DNA from: Zoogloea sp.
GTDB lineage: Bacteria; Pseudomonadota; Gammaproteobacteria; Burkholderiales; Rhodocyclaceae
Direction of reading: 5' to 3'
DNA: 64,000 nt
Assembly (NCBI GenBank): GCA_016703645.1
Contig: JADJBR010000007.1
Span: 1,364,001-1,428,000 of the forward strand
Shown here piece after piece: positions 34,097 to 42,425 of this stretch. The notes beneath the pieces were generated by a model, which was given only the letters and a program-made list of their open reading frames with translations, did no database searches and was not told the origin of the DNA. Both the position numbers and the translations under genes were made by a program. The first letter of the stretch is position 1, and every line of letters starts with the position of its first letter.

Positions 34097-35110
34097 CGAC
34101 CGGAAATGGCACTTCGGAAGCGTCGGGCACGCCGAGTCACCGACCGGCACAATGGAGCCACCTTGTGACCGGCACATAGGCGCCCGCGCCGGATCGGCGT
34201 AATGGAGCCAGTCTCACTCTGACGGCCCCCTCGACCTTGAGCGGTCCATCGCTACCCTGCCGGGTTTGGCAGGAGAAAACCGGTGGCCCGCAGGAGTATC
34301 GAGATGCACGAGTACCGCCAGGCCCTGCTGCGTTTGCGTCAGGGCGATTCGGAGCGCGAGATTGCGCGTTCCGGTTTGATGGGACGGGCCAAGGCGGCCC
34401 GTTTCCGGGAGTTGGCCTGCGAGAAGGGCTGGCTTGAGCTCACTTGGCCCCTGCCGGCAGACGCTGAGATCGCGGCCACACTGGCCCCGCCGCGTGTGCC
34501 GCTGACGGCCCAGTCAACGCTTGCCGCGTATCGCCAGCTAGTCACCCAGTGGCTCGGCCAGGGCGTCTCCGGCGTGGCCATCCATTCAGCCCTCGTCCGC
34601 GAGCATGGTTTCACGGGCCGCTACTCCAGCGTCCGGCGCCGGCCCCGAGCTCATCGATCCGGCCACCGGCCAGCTTCGCCGCACCTGGGCCTTCGTGATG
34701 ACGCTCGCCTTCTCACGGCACCAGTACGTGGAGTTCTTGTGGGACCAGAGCGTGCGCACCTGGCTCGGCTGCCATCAGCGCGCCTTCGAGTGGTTCGGCG
34801 CGGTGCCGGCGCGGCTCATCATCGACAACGCCAAGTGCGCCATCGCCAAGGCCTGCGCCCGCGACCCCGAGGTGCAGCGGGCCTACGCCGAGTGTCCAGA
34901 GGGCTAAGGCTTTCGCATCGACGCGTGCCCGCCGCGGGATCCGCAGAAGAAGAGCATCGTCGAGGCCAGGGTGAAGTACGTGAAAGGCAATTTCCTGCCC
35001 ACCCGGCAGTTTCGCGACATGGCGGACCTCAACGCCCAGGTGCGCGACTGGGTGCCGCAGGTGGCGGGACAGCGAATCCACGGCACGACCCGCCTGCGCA
35101 CTCCCCATAT
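34097..35110 (+). mobile_element. Degenerate IS21-family element (5' end and broken istA only)
   Basis: The left end carries the multiple short repeats typical of IS21 termini: CGACCGGCACAATGGAGCCA at 34141-34160, TGACCGGCACATAGG near 34167 and GGATCGGCGTAATGGAGCCA at 34191-34210, with a related CGACCGG near 34098. A damaged istA follows, but no istB or right end is found. IstA-type sequence fades around 35100, where another gene fragment begins. The exact borders are uncertain, and the element must be immobile. Confidence 0.7.
34304..35100 (+). pseudogene. istA: istA transposase, disrupted by deletion and nonsense codon
   Basis: The N-terminus (MHEYRQALLRLRQGDSEREI, with a GGAGTA site upstream; a GTG at 34283 is an alternative) is typical of IS21 IstA and is intact to about 34640 (GFTGRYSSVRR). 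The frame then jumps to another phase that resumes at GAGPELIDPATGQL, so the segment with the first catalytic Asp is missing. The DDE core continues with WAFVMTLAFSRHQYVEF, FGAVPARLIIDNAKCAIAK, a TAA in place of an expected Tyr codon (34905-34907), then DPQKKSIVEARVKYVKGNFL. The C-terminus is replaced by unrelated sequence. It cannot produce an active transposase. Confidence 0.82.
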
Positions 35111-35475
35111 GTGCCTCCAGGAAGGCAAGCCCCGCTGGCAGGGCCTGCCCGACGGACTGGCCCGGCGCCTGCACATCTATTATGTAAACGGTGGCCAGCT
35201 AAACATCGATGGTTTCTACGCCCCCCTCTCCGCCCATGTGGCCGGCAAGGCAGCCTCGGGCATCGCAGACCCCATCATGTTCCCCACGAGTCACATTTAT
35301 CACCCGGACCATCCCGGCCTTGTCTTCGACAGCCCGACGACCTAGCTCCGCTGGAAAGGGGCCGCCCCGGTCATCGCCATCGCCCTCCACCAGCGATACC
35401 TCGCCGCCGAGCAGACCGCCTTCATCGACGACCTGATACGCCGCATCGAAAAGAACGGCGCCATCGTGTATGTGC
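35110..35475 (+). pseudogene. Fragment resembling a CobN/HmuS-type chelatase
   Basis: In the same frame that leaves istA, the sequence reads LARRLHIYYVNGGQLNIDGF, then HVAGKAASGIADPIMFPTS, YHPDHPGLVFDSPTT, a TAG stop at 35343-35345, then LRWKGAAPVIAIALHQRYLA and FIDDLIRRIEKNGAIVY. The pattern 'YYVNGG ... YHPD..GLVFD ... IAIAxHQxYL ... FIDDLIxRIExxGA' is what I associate with the N-terminal half of CobN-like chelatases. A full protein has over 1200 residues, so only about a tenth remains. The name is moderately uncertain. It differs from the intact CobN-like gene at 42.4 kb and so would have been a second paralogue. A ChaN-like gene follows. Confidence 0.5.
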
Positions 35476-35615
35476 CCGAGGACGGCGAACGACAGCTCCC
35501 ACAAGGCGAACCTGCCGCTCGCGGGCACAAGGAAAACTCGCCCCGACCCTGAACTCCCTGACAAAGCCCACGTCCATTGGTGGTCATCCACCGACTGCGA
35601 GCGCAGTTCATCGTC

Positions 35616-36461
35616 ATGAAATCCTTGCTCACCCTCCTCCTGATCAGCTTCGTCAGCGTCAGTCACGCTGAAGATCGCATCATCGAAGTTGCCAGCGGGC
35701 GCGAGATCAGTCGCGCCCAGCTACTGGCCCAGGCGCGCCAGAGTGACTTCCTCCTCCTCGGCGAGATCCACGACAACCCCCACCATCATTTCCGCCGCGC
35801 CGAGCTGATCACCGCGCTTGCGCCCAAGGCCATCAACGCGGAACAACTCGAAGAGGGCAGGCGCACCGACTGGGCCAAGGCCTCCGGCGAGCCCCTGAAG
35901 AGTCAGCTCACCACGGCCGGCTTTGACGCAGCCGGCTGGCAGTGGCCTGTGCACGAGCCGCTGTTCGCGGGTCTCGCCAAGGCACGGATCGATGTGGTGG
36001 GTGCCAACATCTCCCGTGATCTGGCCCGTCGTATTGTTCGCGAAGGCAACTCCGCCCTACCCCCCGGGCTGGCAGCAACCCTCACCGCCAATCCCCTGAG
36101 CCCGAGCGCGGAGGCCGCCCTCGACGCCGACCTGCTGGACAACCACTGCGGTCAGCTTCCCGCCACGCGCTTGCCCGGCATGCGTCTGGCCCAGCGGGCC
36201 CGGGATGCCGCCATGGCGGTGGGCCTCACGACCCTGCCTGAGCGGCCAGCCATCCTGGTGGCCGGCAATGGACACGTTCGCGGTGACTACGGCGTCCCGG
36301 CCCTGTTGGCCAGACTGCGCCCCGGCGCACGCATCATCAACATCGGCTTCGAAGAAGAGGGCAAGGCAACCGATGCCGGCACCACCTACACCCACATATG
36401 GACAACGCCCGCCGTCCACCGGGATGACCCATGCAAGGGATTCGGCCAAGCGCGCCCCTGA
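35616..36461 (+). CDS. ChaN-family (haem/iron-binding) exported protein
   Basis: A 281-residue exported protein. The signal peptide (about 1-18, ending SHA) has no lipobox cysteine, unlike the lipoprotein ChaN of Campylobacter. The domain opens with LLLGEIHDNPHHH, the ChaN/DUF399 motif in which the His and Glu residues take part in haem or metal binding, and later contains AILVAGNGHVRGDYGVPALL, the conserved second histidine region. ChaN proteins bind haem as a dimer and are linked to iron acquisition. The start at ATG 35616 is chosen for the signal peptide. It lies behind the chelatase fragment, hinting at a former haem-uptake locus. Confidence 0.82.
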   Translation: MKSLLTLLLISFVSVSHAEDRIIEVASGREISRAQLLAQARQSDFLLLGEIHDNPHHHFRRAELITALAPKAINAEQLEEGRRTDWAKASGEPLKSQLTTAGFDAAGWQWPVHEPLFAGLAKARIDVVGANISRDLARRIVREGNSALPPGLAATLTANPLSPSAEAALDADLLDNHCGQLPATRLPGMRLAQRARDAAMAVGLTTLPERPAILVAGNGHVRGDYGVPALLARLRPGARIINIGFEEEGKATDAGTTYTHIWTTPAVHRDDPCKGFGQARP

Positions 36462-36585
36462 GAAACGCAGGATCTAGACGACATTCAATTTTTTACGAAA
36501 TCAGACTACCAACAATTCTGATTTTATTTAACCCCAAGGGCGGCTATGCTTCCACGGCTGAGATCCCCAACCACAGGAGACACGA

Positions 36586-37530
36586 ATGAAAACCTTTGCC
36601 CTGATGACGGCCGCTCTGGCCCTGGGCTTCACCCTGGTGACAAGCGACGCCGAGGCCGCCAAGCGCTTTGGCGGTGGCAAGTCCTCAGGCATGCAACGCC
36701 AGGAAATGAGCCAGCCCAAGTCCCCCAACGCCACCCCAGCCACGCCTGCCCAGGCTCCGGGTGCCGCCGCGACCCCGGCCCGTTCCCAGGCTGCTGCCGC
36801 CGCGCCCGCCGCCCAACCCAAGCGGTCCTGGATGGGCCCGCTGGCCGGTCTGGCCGCCGGTATCGGTCTGGCCGCCCTGGCGTCCCACTTCGGCTTCGGT
36901 GAAGAACTCGCCTCCATGATGATGATGGCCCTGATCGCCTTTGCCGTGATCGCCGTAATCGGCTTCTTCCTGCGCAAGCGCGCCGCGGCCAACCAGCCGG
37001 CCCTGGCCGGTGCTGGCGCCGGCACTGGTGGCATGCAATACACCGCCAACCAGAAAGGCTACGATGAGTCGCCGTCCGCCGCCACCCCGTCCTACGGGGG
37101 AGGTGCTGCACCCATGGCGGCTGCGGCTGCGGCTGGCGCTGCAGCGGTAGGTAACATTCCCGCCGACTTCGATGCCGAAGCCTTCGTGCGCAACGCCAAG
37201 ATCAACTTCATCCGCCTCCAGGCGGCCAACGACGCTCGCAATCTCGAGGATATCCGCGAATACACCACGCCCGAGATGTTCGCCGAGATCAAGATGAACT
37301 GGATGGATGACACCAGTGCCGGCCAGAAAACCGACGTGGTCTCCCTCAACGCCGAGGTGATCGACGTAACCGAGGAAGCCGAGCGTTACATCGTCAGCGT
37401 GCGCTTCACCGGCCTGCTGCGCGAGGAAGTCAACGCCGCCCCCGAAGGCATCGACGAGGTGTGGCACCTCACCAAGCCCCGCAGCGGCAACGGCGGCTGG
37501 CTGGTGGCGGGTATCCAGCAGAACGGCTGA
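36586..37530 (+). CDS. Tim44-like domain protein
   Basis: A 314-residue protein with a signal peptide ending near AEAA, a low-complexity Ala/Pro segment (about 45-80), a hydrophobic stretch of two close spans (about 84-127), another low-complexity spacer, and a C-terminal Tim44-like domain (about 195-314) starting DFDAEAFVRNAKINFIRLQA and containing EVIDVTEEAERYIVSVRFTG. The family is widespread in proteobacteria; it is named for the mitochondrial import protein, but its bacterial role is not established. CAGGAGA precedes the start. Confidence 0.85.
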   Translation: MKTFALMTAALALGFTLVTSDAEAAKRFGGGKSSGMQRQEMSQPKSPNATPATPAQAPGAAATPARSQAAAAAPAAQPKRSWMGPLAGLAAGIGLAALASHFGFGEELASMMMMALIAFAVIAVIGFFLRKRAAANQPALAGAGAGTGGMQYTANQKGYDESPSAATPSYGGGAAPMAAAAAAGAAAVGNIPADFDAEAFVRNAKINFIRLQAANDARNLEDIREYTTPEMFAEIKMNWMDDTSAGQKTDVVSLNAEVIDVTEEAERYIVSVRFTGLLREEVNAAPEGIDEVWHLTKPRSGNGGWLVAGIQQNG

Positions 37531-37538
37531 GAAATTGA

Positions 37539-37629
37539 GGATGAATCTGCTGCGCGGCCCGATTTCTCCCGCGCGATGCGCGCCGTCCCCTTGTACGGCT
37601 GCGCCTCCCGGTGCGAACTCGAATCGCTC
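37539..37629 (-). repeat. Dispersed intergenic repeat, copy C
   Basis: On the minus strand it reads ATTCGAGTTCGCACCGGGAG ... CGGGCCGCGCAGCAGATTCA. The first 20 and last 20 bases match copy B (24745-24832) closely and copy A less well. It lies between the convergent Tim44-like and NhaR-like genes. Confidence 0.65.
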
Positions 37630-37704
37630 GCAACGACATCTTCAGCAGCGCTGAACCCCAAGGCGGCACGTCCGCCCGAACCGACGCTGGCAGTACCCCC
37701 CTAA

Positions 37705-37745
37705 CCCCTGCACGAGGACACCTCGTGGCAGGGGTCTTTTTCTTG
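37705..37745 (+). terminator. Rho-independent terminator
   Basis: CCCCTGCACGAGG pairs with CCTCGTGGCAGGGG across a three-base loop with one bulge, followed by TCTTTTTC on the plus strand. It would stop transcripts from the Tim44-like gene before the convergent regulator. Confidence 0.8.
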
Positions 37746-37771
37746 GGTGAGCCTCAGGCGCAGGTGCCCGA

Positions 37772-38695
37772 CTACCCTTCCGATGGCGCAGCCGCCCCTC
37801 CATCCATGGCCTCCAGCCCGGCCTTGGCCGCATCGGAAATGGCAAGCACGCAGGGGTGAGTCAGGCGACGCTCCACGGAGATCGCGTAGTACTCGATGCG
37901 AACCTCCTCGGCCCGGCCCAACACCATCAGATCGCCACTGGCCAGGGTCTCCTGCTCGATGGCCGTCGGCACCACGAAGGCGCCAACCCCCGCACGTCCG
38001 AAGGCCGTCATCAGCGCCGTGTCATCAAACTCGCCGGCAATGCGTGGCCGCAGTCGCTTGCGATCAAGCCAGTCCTCGAACTTGCGGCGGATGGCCGAAT
38101 CCTCTCCGGGCAACAGGGTGGGCAAGCTGCCCATGCAGGCCGGAAACTCGGTGCTGTGCCCCTCAAGCAGCGACCGGGCAGCAATGAAGCTCAGGCCCGA
38201 CTCCCCCAACCGGTGGTTGTAGGCCCGCACATCGACCGAGGGCGGAATGGGCGAATCGGCGATCACCAGATCCAGCTTGTGGATGGCGAGCTCAGTGAGC
38301 AGACGGTCGAGACGCCACTCCCGGCAAATGATGCGCACCGGATCGGCCGGATCCACCGCGGGGCGGAGCAGACGATAGGCAATCGACTTGGGCACCGCAT
38401 CCGACACCCCGACCCGGAACTCCACCGGCCGCCCCTTGGGATAGTGGCGCAAGGCCTGCTCCAGCTCGGCGCTGAGGGAGAACATCTCGTCCGCGTATTC
38501 CATGGCCAGACGGCCCGCAGGCGTCAGCTCAAGGGCCCGGCCGTCCCGTGCAAAGAGCTGGGTGTCGAGACTGTCCTCCAGCAGGCGGATCTGCCCGCTG
38601 ATGGTCTGGGGCGTGACGTGGAGCGCCTCGCCGGCCTTGACCACGCCACCGCTGCGTGCGGTCTTCCAAAAATAAAAGAGGTGTTTGAGGTTCAT
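37772..38695 (-). CDS. NhaR-like LysR-family regulator
   Basis: A 307-residue LysR protein beginning MNLKHLFYFWKTARSGGVVK, the signature N-terminus of NhaR, the Na+/H+-responsive activator of sodium/proton antiporter genes. The HTH runs to about residue 60 (TPQTISGQIRLLEDSLDTQL), followed by the effector domain. The ATG at 38695 has CCAGGAG upstream. It is divergent from the HPF gene over 124 bases. No nhaA is adjacent, so targets are unknown. Confidence 0.85.
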   Translation of the reverse strand: MNLKHLFYFWKTARSGGVVKAGEALHVTPQTISGQIRLLEDSLDTQLFARDGRALELTPAGRLAMEYADEMFSLSAELEQALRHYPKGRPVEFRVGVSDAVPKSIAYRLLRPAVDPADPVRIICREWRLDRLLTELAIHKLDLVIADSPIPPSVDVRAYNHRLGESGLSFIAARSLLEGHSTEFPACMGSLPTLLPGEDSAIRRKFEDWLDRKRLRPRIAGEFDDTALMTAFGRAGVGAFVVPTAIEQETLASGDLMVLGRAEEVRIEYYAISVERRLTHPCVLAISDAAKAGLEAMDGGAAAPSEG

Positions 38696-38819
38696 TCGAC
38701 GGCTCCTGGCAAGACATGTAACAGTTCGAATATATCGAAACAATACTTCAGATAATGCGTCTTTACCTGATTGATTGATACCAATATAGTTAGATCTCCG
38801 CAACACACAGGAGACGAAG

Positions 38820-39170
38820 ATGGAAGTTCAGATCAAGGCCCGCGGCCTGCCTGCCGCCAAGACCCTGCGCAATCACGCCAGCCGCCGTATCCGCACCGCC
38901 CTGGGCCGCTTCGGCCACGCGGTCCAGAGTGTCACGGTCCGCCTATCCGACATCAACGGGCCCCGCGGCGGAGCAGACAAACTCTGCCGCATCGTCATCC
39001 AGATGAAGAATCGCTCCATCGTCATGGAAGAGCTGGGCGATGACATGCGCCGGGTCATTGACCGCCTCACCGAGCGCGTCCAGTACAACGTGGCCCGCCA
39101 GATGGACAAGATCGCCCGGGTGAACCGCCAGCTCATGCAACCGCCCGAGCTGATCCCCATCCCGATCTGA
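38820..39170 (+). CDS. HPF/RaiA-family ribosome-associated protein
   Basis: A 116-residue protein with the S30AE/HPF fold pattern: the N-terminal strand MEVQIKARGLPAAKTLRNHA, strand VQSVTVRLSDINGPRGGADK and the C-terminal helices VMEELGDDMRRVIDRLTERV. Proteins of this type bind the ribosomal decoding region and silence ribosomes in stationary phase or stress. It is shorter than long HPF and lacks the C-terminal dimerisation domain. ACAGGAGACGAAG gives a good ribosome site. A hairpin lies downstream at 39213-39234. Confidence 0.82.
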   Translation: MEVQIKARGLPAAKTLRNHASRRIRTALGRFGHAVQSVTVRLSDINGPRGGADKLCRIVIQMKNRSIVMEELGDDMRRVIDRLTERVQYNVARQMDKIARVNRQLMQPPELIPIPI

Positions 39171-39212
39171 GCGATCGTCAGCGCCGAGCCTCCACAGGCC
39201 GGCGCTCCCGGA

Positions 39213-39234
39213 ACGGGGAGGCCTGACCTCCCCG
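39213..39234 (+). terminator. Hairpin after the HPF-family gene
   Basis: A nine-pair GC-rich stem (ACGGGGAGG / CCTCCCCGT) with a five-base loop, 42 bases after the stop. The T-tail is poor (CAATT), so termination strength is uncertain. Confidence 0.5.
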
Positions 39235-39290
39235 TCAATTCCGGCTAAAATCGCTGCCCGAACGCCATCTGCGGGGCCAACTGCCCCGCC

Positions 39291-40904
39291 ATGACTGCCA
39301 TGCTGCGAATCGCCGAACTCCGCCTGCCCCTCGACCATTCCGCCGAGGCTCTGCCCGCCGCCATCGTCCAGCGACTGGGCATTTCCGCCGCCGATCTCAA
39401 CGCTTTCACGGTTTTCAAGCGCAGCTACGATGCGCGCAAGAACTCGAAGCTCACCTTCATCTACATTGTCGATGCCGAGGTGGCCAATGAGACCGCCATC
39501 CTCCGACGTTTTGCCGGTGACCTCCACGTCAAGCCGACGCCCGACATGGAATACCATTTCGTCGGCAAGGCGCCGCCCGCCTTCACCCATCGCCCGGTAG
39601 TCATCGGGTTTGGCCCCTGCGGCATCTTTGCCGCATTGATCCTGGCTCAGGCGGGCTTCAGGCCCATCGTGCTCGAGCGCGGCAAGGCCGTTCGCGAGCG
39701 CACCCAGGACACCTGGGGTCTGTGGCGCAAGAACACCCTCAACCCCGAGTCCAACGTGCAGTTCGGTGAAGGCGGCGCCGGAACCTTCTCCGACGGCAAG
39801 CTCTACAGCCAGATCAAGGACCCCAAACACTACGGCCGCAAGGTGCTCACCGAGTTCGTCAAGGCCGGCGCACCACCGGAGATCCTCTATGTCGCCAAGC
39901 CCCACATCGGCACCTTCCGGCTGGTTGGCATGGTCGAAGCCATGCGTGCCGAGATCGAGCAACTGGGCGGCGAGATCCGCTTCCAGCAACGGGTCACGGA
40001 TGTCCTCATCGAAGAGGGTCATGTGCGTGGGGTGAAGACCGCCAGCGGCGACGAGATCCGCAGCAACCACGTGGTGCTGGCCCTCGGCCACAGCGCCCGG
40101 GACACCTTTGAAATGCTGCACGAACGCGGCGTGTTCATGGAGGCCAAGCCTTTTTCGGTGGGCTTCCGCATCGAACACCCCCAGAGCCTGATCGACAAGG
40201 CCCGCCTCGGCCCCCACGCCGGACACCCGGAACTGGGCGCGGCCGACTACAAGCTGGTGCACCATGCTTCCAATGGCCGCGCGGTTTACAGCTTCTGCAT
40301 GTGCCCGGGTGGCACCGTGGTGGCTGCCACCTCGGAGCCGAATCGCGTGGTGACCAATGGCATGAGCCAGTACTCGCGCAATGAGCGCAACGCCAATGCA
40401 GGCATCGTGGTCAGCATCACCCCGGACGACTACCCCGGCGGCCCCCTCGCCGGGATCGCCTTCCAGCGCGAACTGGAAAGCCGGGCCTTCGTGCTCGGGG
40501 GCGGCACCTACGAGGCGCCGGGCCAGCTGGTCGGCGACTTCCTGAAGGGCAAGGCCTCCACGACCCTCGGCAGCGTGGAGCCCTCGTACAAGCCGGGCGT
40601 CAAGCTGGGCGACCTGTCCACCGCCCTGCCCGACTACGCCATCAGCGCCCTGCGCGAAGCCCTGCCTGCCTTCGACCGGCAGATCCGAGGCTTCAACATG
40701 CACGACGCGGTACTCACGGGTGTCGAGACCCGTACCTCATCCCCGCTGCGTATCACCCGCGGGGAAGACTGCCAGAGTCTCAACGTGAAGGGGCTTTACC
40801 CGGCGGGCGAAGGGGCCGGCTACGCGGGAGGCATCCTGTCGGCGGGGGTAGACGGCATCCGTGTCGCCGAGGCTGTGACGGCCAGTCTGCTGGCCGACGC
40901 CTGA
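39291..40904 (+). CDS. Uncharacterised FAD-dependent oxidoreductase (COG2509-type)
   Basis: A 537-residue flavoprotein. An N-terminal ferredoxin-like/ACT-type domain (about 1-95, with FKRSYDARKNSKLTFIYIVD) precedes a FAD-binding Rossmann fold, VVIGFGPCGIFAALILAQAG near 104-123. The conserved NVQFGEGGAGTFSDGKLYSQ follows, and the C-terminal FAD contact is GLYPAGEGAGYAGGILSAGV. The motif set belongs to the widespread uncharacterised FAD-dependent dehydrogenase family; substrate unknown. A TAAAAT at 39246-39251 may be the -10 box. The start could also be nine bases further in (MLRIAEL). Confidence 0.85.
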   Translation: MTAMLRIAELRLPLDHSAEALPAAIVQRLGISAADLNAFTVFKRSYDARKNSKLTFIYIVDAEVANETAILRRFAGDLHVKPTPDMEYHFVGKAPPAFTHRPVVIGFGPCGIFAALILAQAGFRPIVLERGKAVRERTQDTWGLWRKNTLNPESNVQFGEGGAGTFSDGKLYSQIKDPKHYGRKVLTEFVKAGAPPEILYVAKPHIGTFRLVGMVEAMRAEIEQLGGEIRFQQRVTDVLIEEGHVRGVKTASGDEIRSNHVVLALGHSARDTFEMLHERGVFMEAKPFSVGFRIEHPQSLIDKARLGPHAGHPELGAADYKLVHHASNGRAVYSFCMCPGGTVVAATSEPNRVVTNGMSQYSRNERNANAGIVVSITPDDYPGGPLAGIAFQRELESRAFVLGGGTYEAPGQLVGDFLKGKASTTLGSVEPSYKPGVKLGDLSTALPDYAISALREALPAFDRQIRGFNMHDAVLTGVETRTSSPLRITRGEDCQSLNVKGLYPAGEGAGYAGGILSAGVDGIRVAEAVTASLLADA

Positions 40905-40926
40905 CCCACTCCGGTGGCACAGCGTC

Positions 40927-41901
40927 TCAGCGTGCCGCCAGACTGCGAAAACGGCTTTCCCGGCCCAGCACCAGACAGCCAAATTCGTCGAGCAGGGCCG
41001 GAGTGATGGTCTCCGGGCGAAGGACGAAAGTGACGAAGCCGAGGCGCTCCAGATTGCGGGCCTCGACCACGATCTCACCCTTGTCGAAGTCGGCCCGCCA
41101 GACCACCTGCACCCCCACTTCGTCTGCCACCACGAAAAGTCCGGACTCCAACTCCCGCATCCGGTTGCGACGCTCCTGGCATTCGAACTTCAACCCCAGG
41201 TCGAACAGCATCTGGCGCAGCCGCTCGACCGCCCCGCCACTTCGCTCAAGGCTGCGCTGCCCCGCCCCACGAAGAGTGAAACCCATGCTCACCCTCTCGA
41301 TGCAGCCCCCGTCAGCAGTGGGTCGCGTCCGAAAATCGGCATAGCCCTCCGCCCAGGAAAGGTTGCGGATGGGATCGTCTGAGTCAAGAAGGTAGTAGCA
41401 GCGCCCCACCTGGGGTTTCAGGATATTGAGTTGAGTGGTCAGATCACGCAGGTAGTCGAACACCTCGCGCAAAGATCGATCGAGGCGCTCACGCAGTCGC
41501 TCGGCCTCCCGGGTGGCCATGCTGACGCCCCGCTGCTGTAGAGCAACCTCGTCGCGTAGCTGATCAAGGAGCCCGCTGCGGCGCTGCTCGGGCACTTCCG
41601 ACGGCGGAATCTGCGGGTCGGCCCCGGCAGGCTCGGGCGCCCTGAGTCCGGTGACCTCGGGAAACCCGAGATCCCGCGCGGCAACCGAGAAATCCGCCTT
41701 ATTGCCACGGATCCCGGTGTAACGGGCATCAATCTGCTCCACCCTGCGCCGAGCCGCCTCCAGATCAAAGGAATCGATATCCGCAAGCAATGCCGCGGCC
41801 TCCGCATCCAGAGACCGGGCCTCGACATCCTCCGAGCCCACACGCTCGGACGAAAGCGGATCAGGCGCATCGGGTGGGCGGACATTGGGTTTGGAAGACA
41901 C
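40927..41901 (-). CDS. Uncharacterised betaproteobacterial protein with coiled-coil segment
   Basis: A 324-residue soluble protein that I cannot assign to a named family. The N-terminal 130 residues are acidic and probably disordered or helical (DIDSFDLEAARRRVEQIDAR). A coiled-coil stretch (about 118-165) with QRRSGLLDQLRDEVALQQRG and EAERLRERLDRSLREVFDYL leads to a mixed C-terminal domain containing YYLLDSDDPIRNLSWAEGYA and ESGLFVVADEVGVQVVWR. There is no signal peptide or membrane span. It is convergent with the FAD-dependent gene, 22 bases apart. Codon use and the consistent open frame support a real gene. Confidence 0.7.
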   Translation of the reverse strand: MSSKPNVRPPDAPDPLSSERVGSEDVEARSLDAEAAALLADIDSFDLEAARRRVEQIDARYTGIRGNKADFSVAARDLGFPEVTGLRAPEPAGADPQIPPSEVPEQRRSGLLDQLRDEVALQQRGVSMATREAERLRERLDRSLREVFDYLRDLTTQLNILKPQVGRCYYLLDSDDPIRNLSWAEGYADFRTRPTADGGCIERVSMGFTLRGAGQRSLERSGGAVERLRQMLFDLGLKFECQERRNRMRELESGLFVVADEVGVQVVWRADFDKGEIVVEARNLERLGFVTFVLRPETITPALLDEFGCLVLGRESRFRSLAAR

Positions 41902-42076
41902 AGCGATGATCTGGGAGAAGAAAACACTAAAAATCCGCGGATCGGTACGGGCACGACCGGGAAACTGTCACAGCGATGACGTTATTGTAATGAACTATGG
42001 GCGCTTGGGAACCCATCCTCGCCAGCCGCAGCCCCGGAAACTTGCTGTCGGGTGCTGCCCGCAGTTAGACTCCGCA

Positions 42077-42275
42077 GCGTTTCGGGTGCCGACCCCGCGT
42101 CTGCGGGAAAGGTGAAACGGGAAGTCCGGTGACCTCCGCGAGCCATTGCTCGCAGGGCATTCCGGCGCAGTCCCCGCTGCTGTAAGCCTGACGACGCCTC
42201 CACACACGCCACTGGGCCATGGTCCGGGAAGGCCGGAGCGGGTCGCATGAAGGTGAGCCAGAAGACCGGCCCGAC
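42077..42275 (+). ncRNA. Cobalamin (B12) riboswitch
   Basis: The conserved cobalamin aptamer elements appear in order: GGGTGCC near 42083, GTGAAACGGGAA near 42112, CCGGTG, then GGCGCAGTCCCCGCTGCTGT near 42163-42182, GCCACTGGGCC near 42208, GGGAAGGC near 42226 and the B12 box GAGCCAGAAGACCGGCC near 42255-42271. The aptamer ends about 150 bases before the CobN-like start. Cobalamin binding normally lowers expression of the downstream transport or synthesis genes. The expression platform in 42276-42425 was not resolved, but a ribosome-site sequestering mode is plausible. Confidence 0.92.
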
Positions 42276-42425
42276 GACACTTGTTCAGCTGTGCCCCGGG
42301 GTGTGGGACTGGCGAGCGAAAACGTCGGCCCTCCCGCGCACACCCTTTCTGTCGGCGCCCGCCATGCGGCTTCGTATCGTCCCTCCTGCCTCCCCCCGGC
42401 CAGCGCGATGGCACGCGGAGGCACA

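Noticed and set aside
38943-40703. A 586-codon minus-strand frame across the FAD-dependent oxidoreductase
   Set aside because: No motifs; the plus strand shows the Rossmann GxGxxG and the C-terminal FAD contact.
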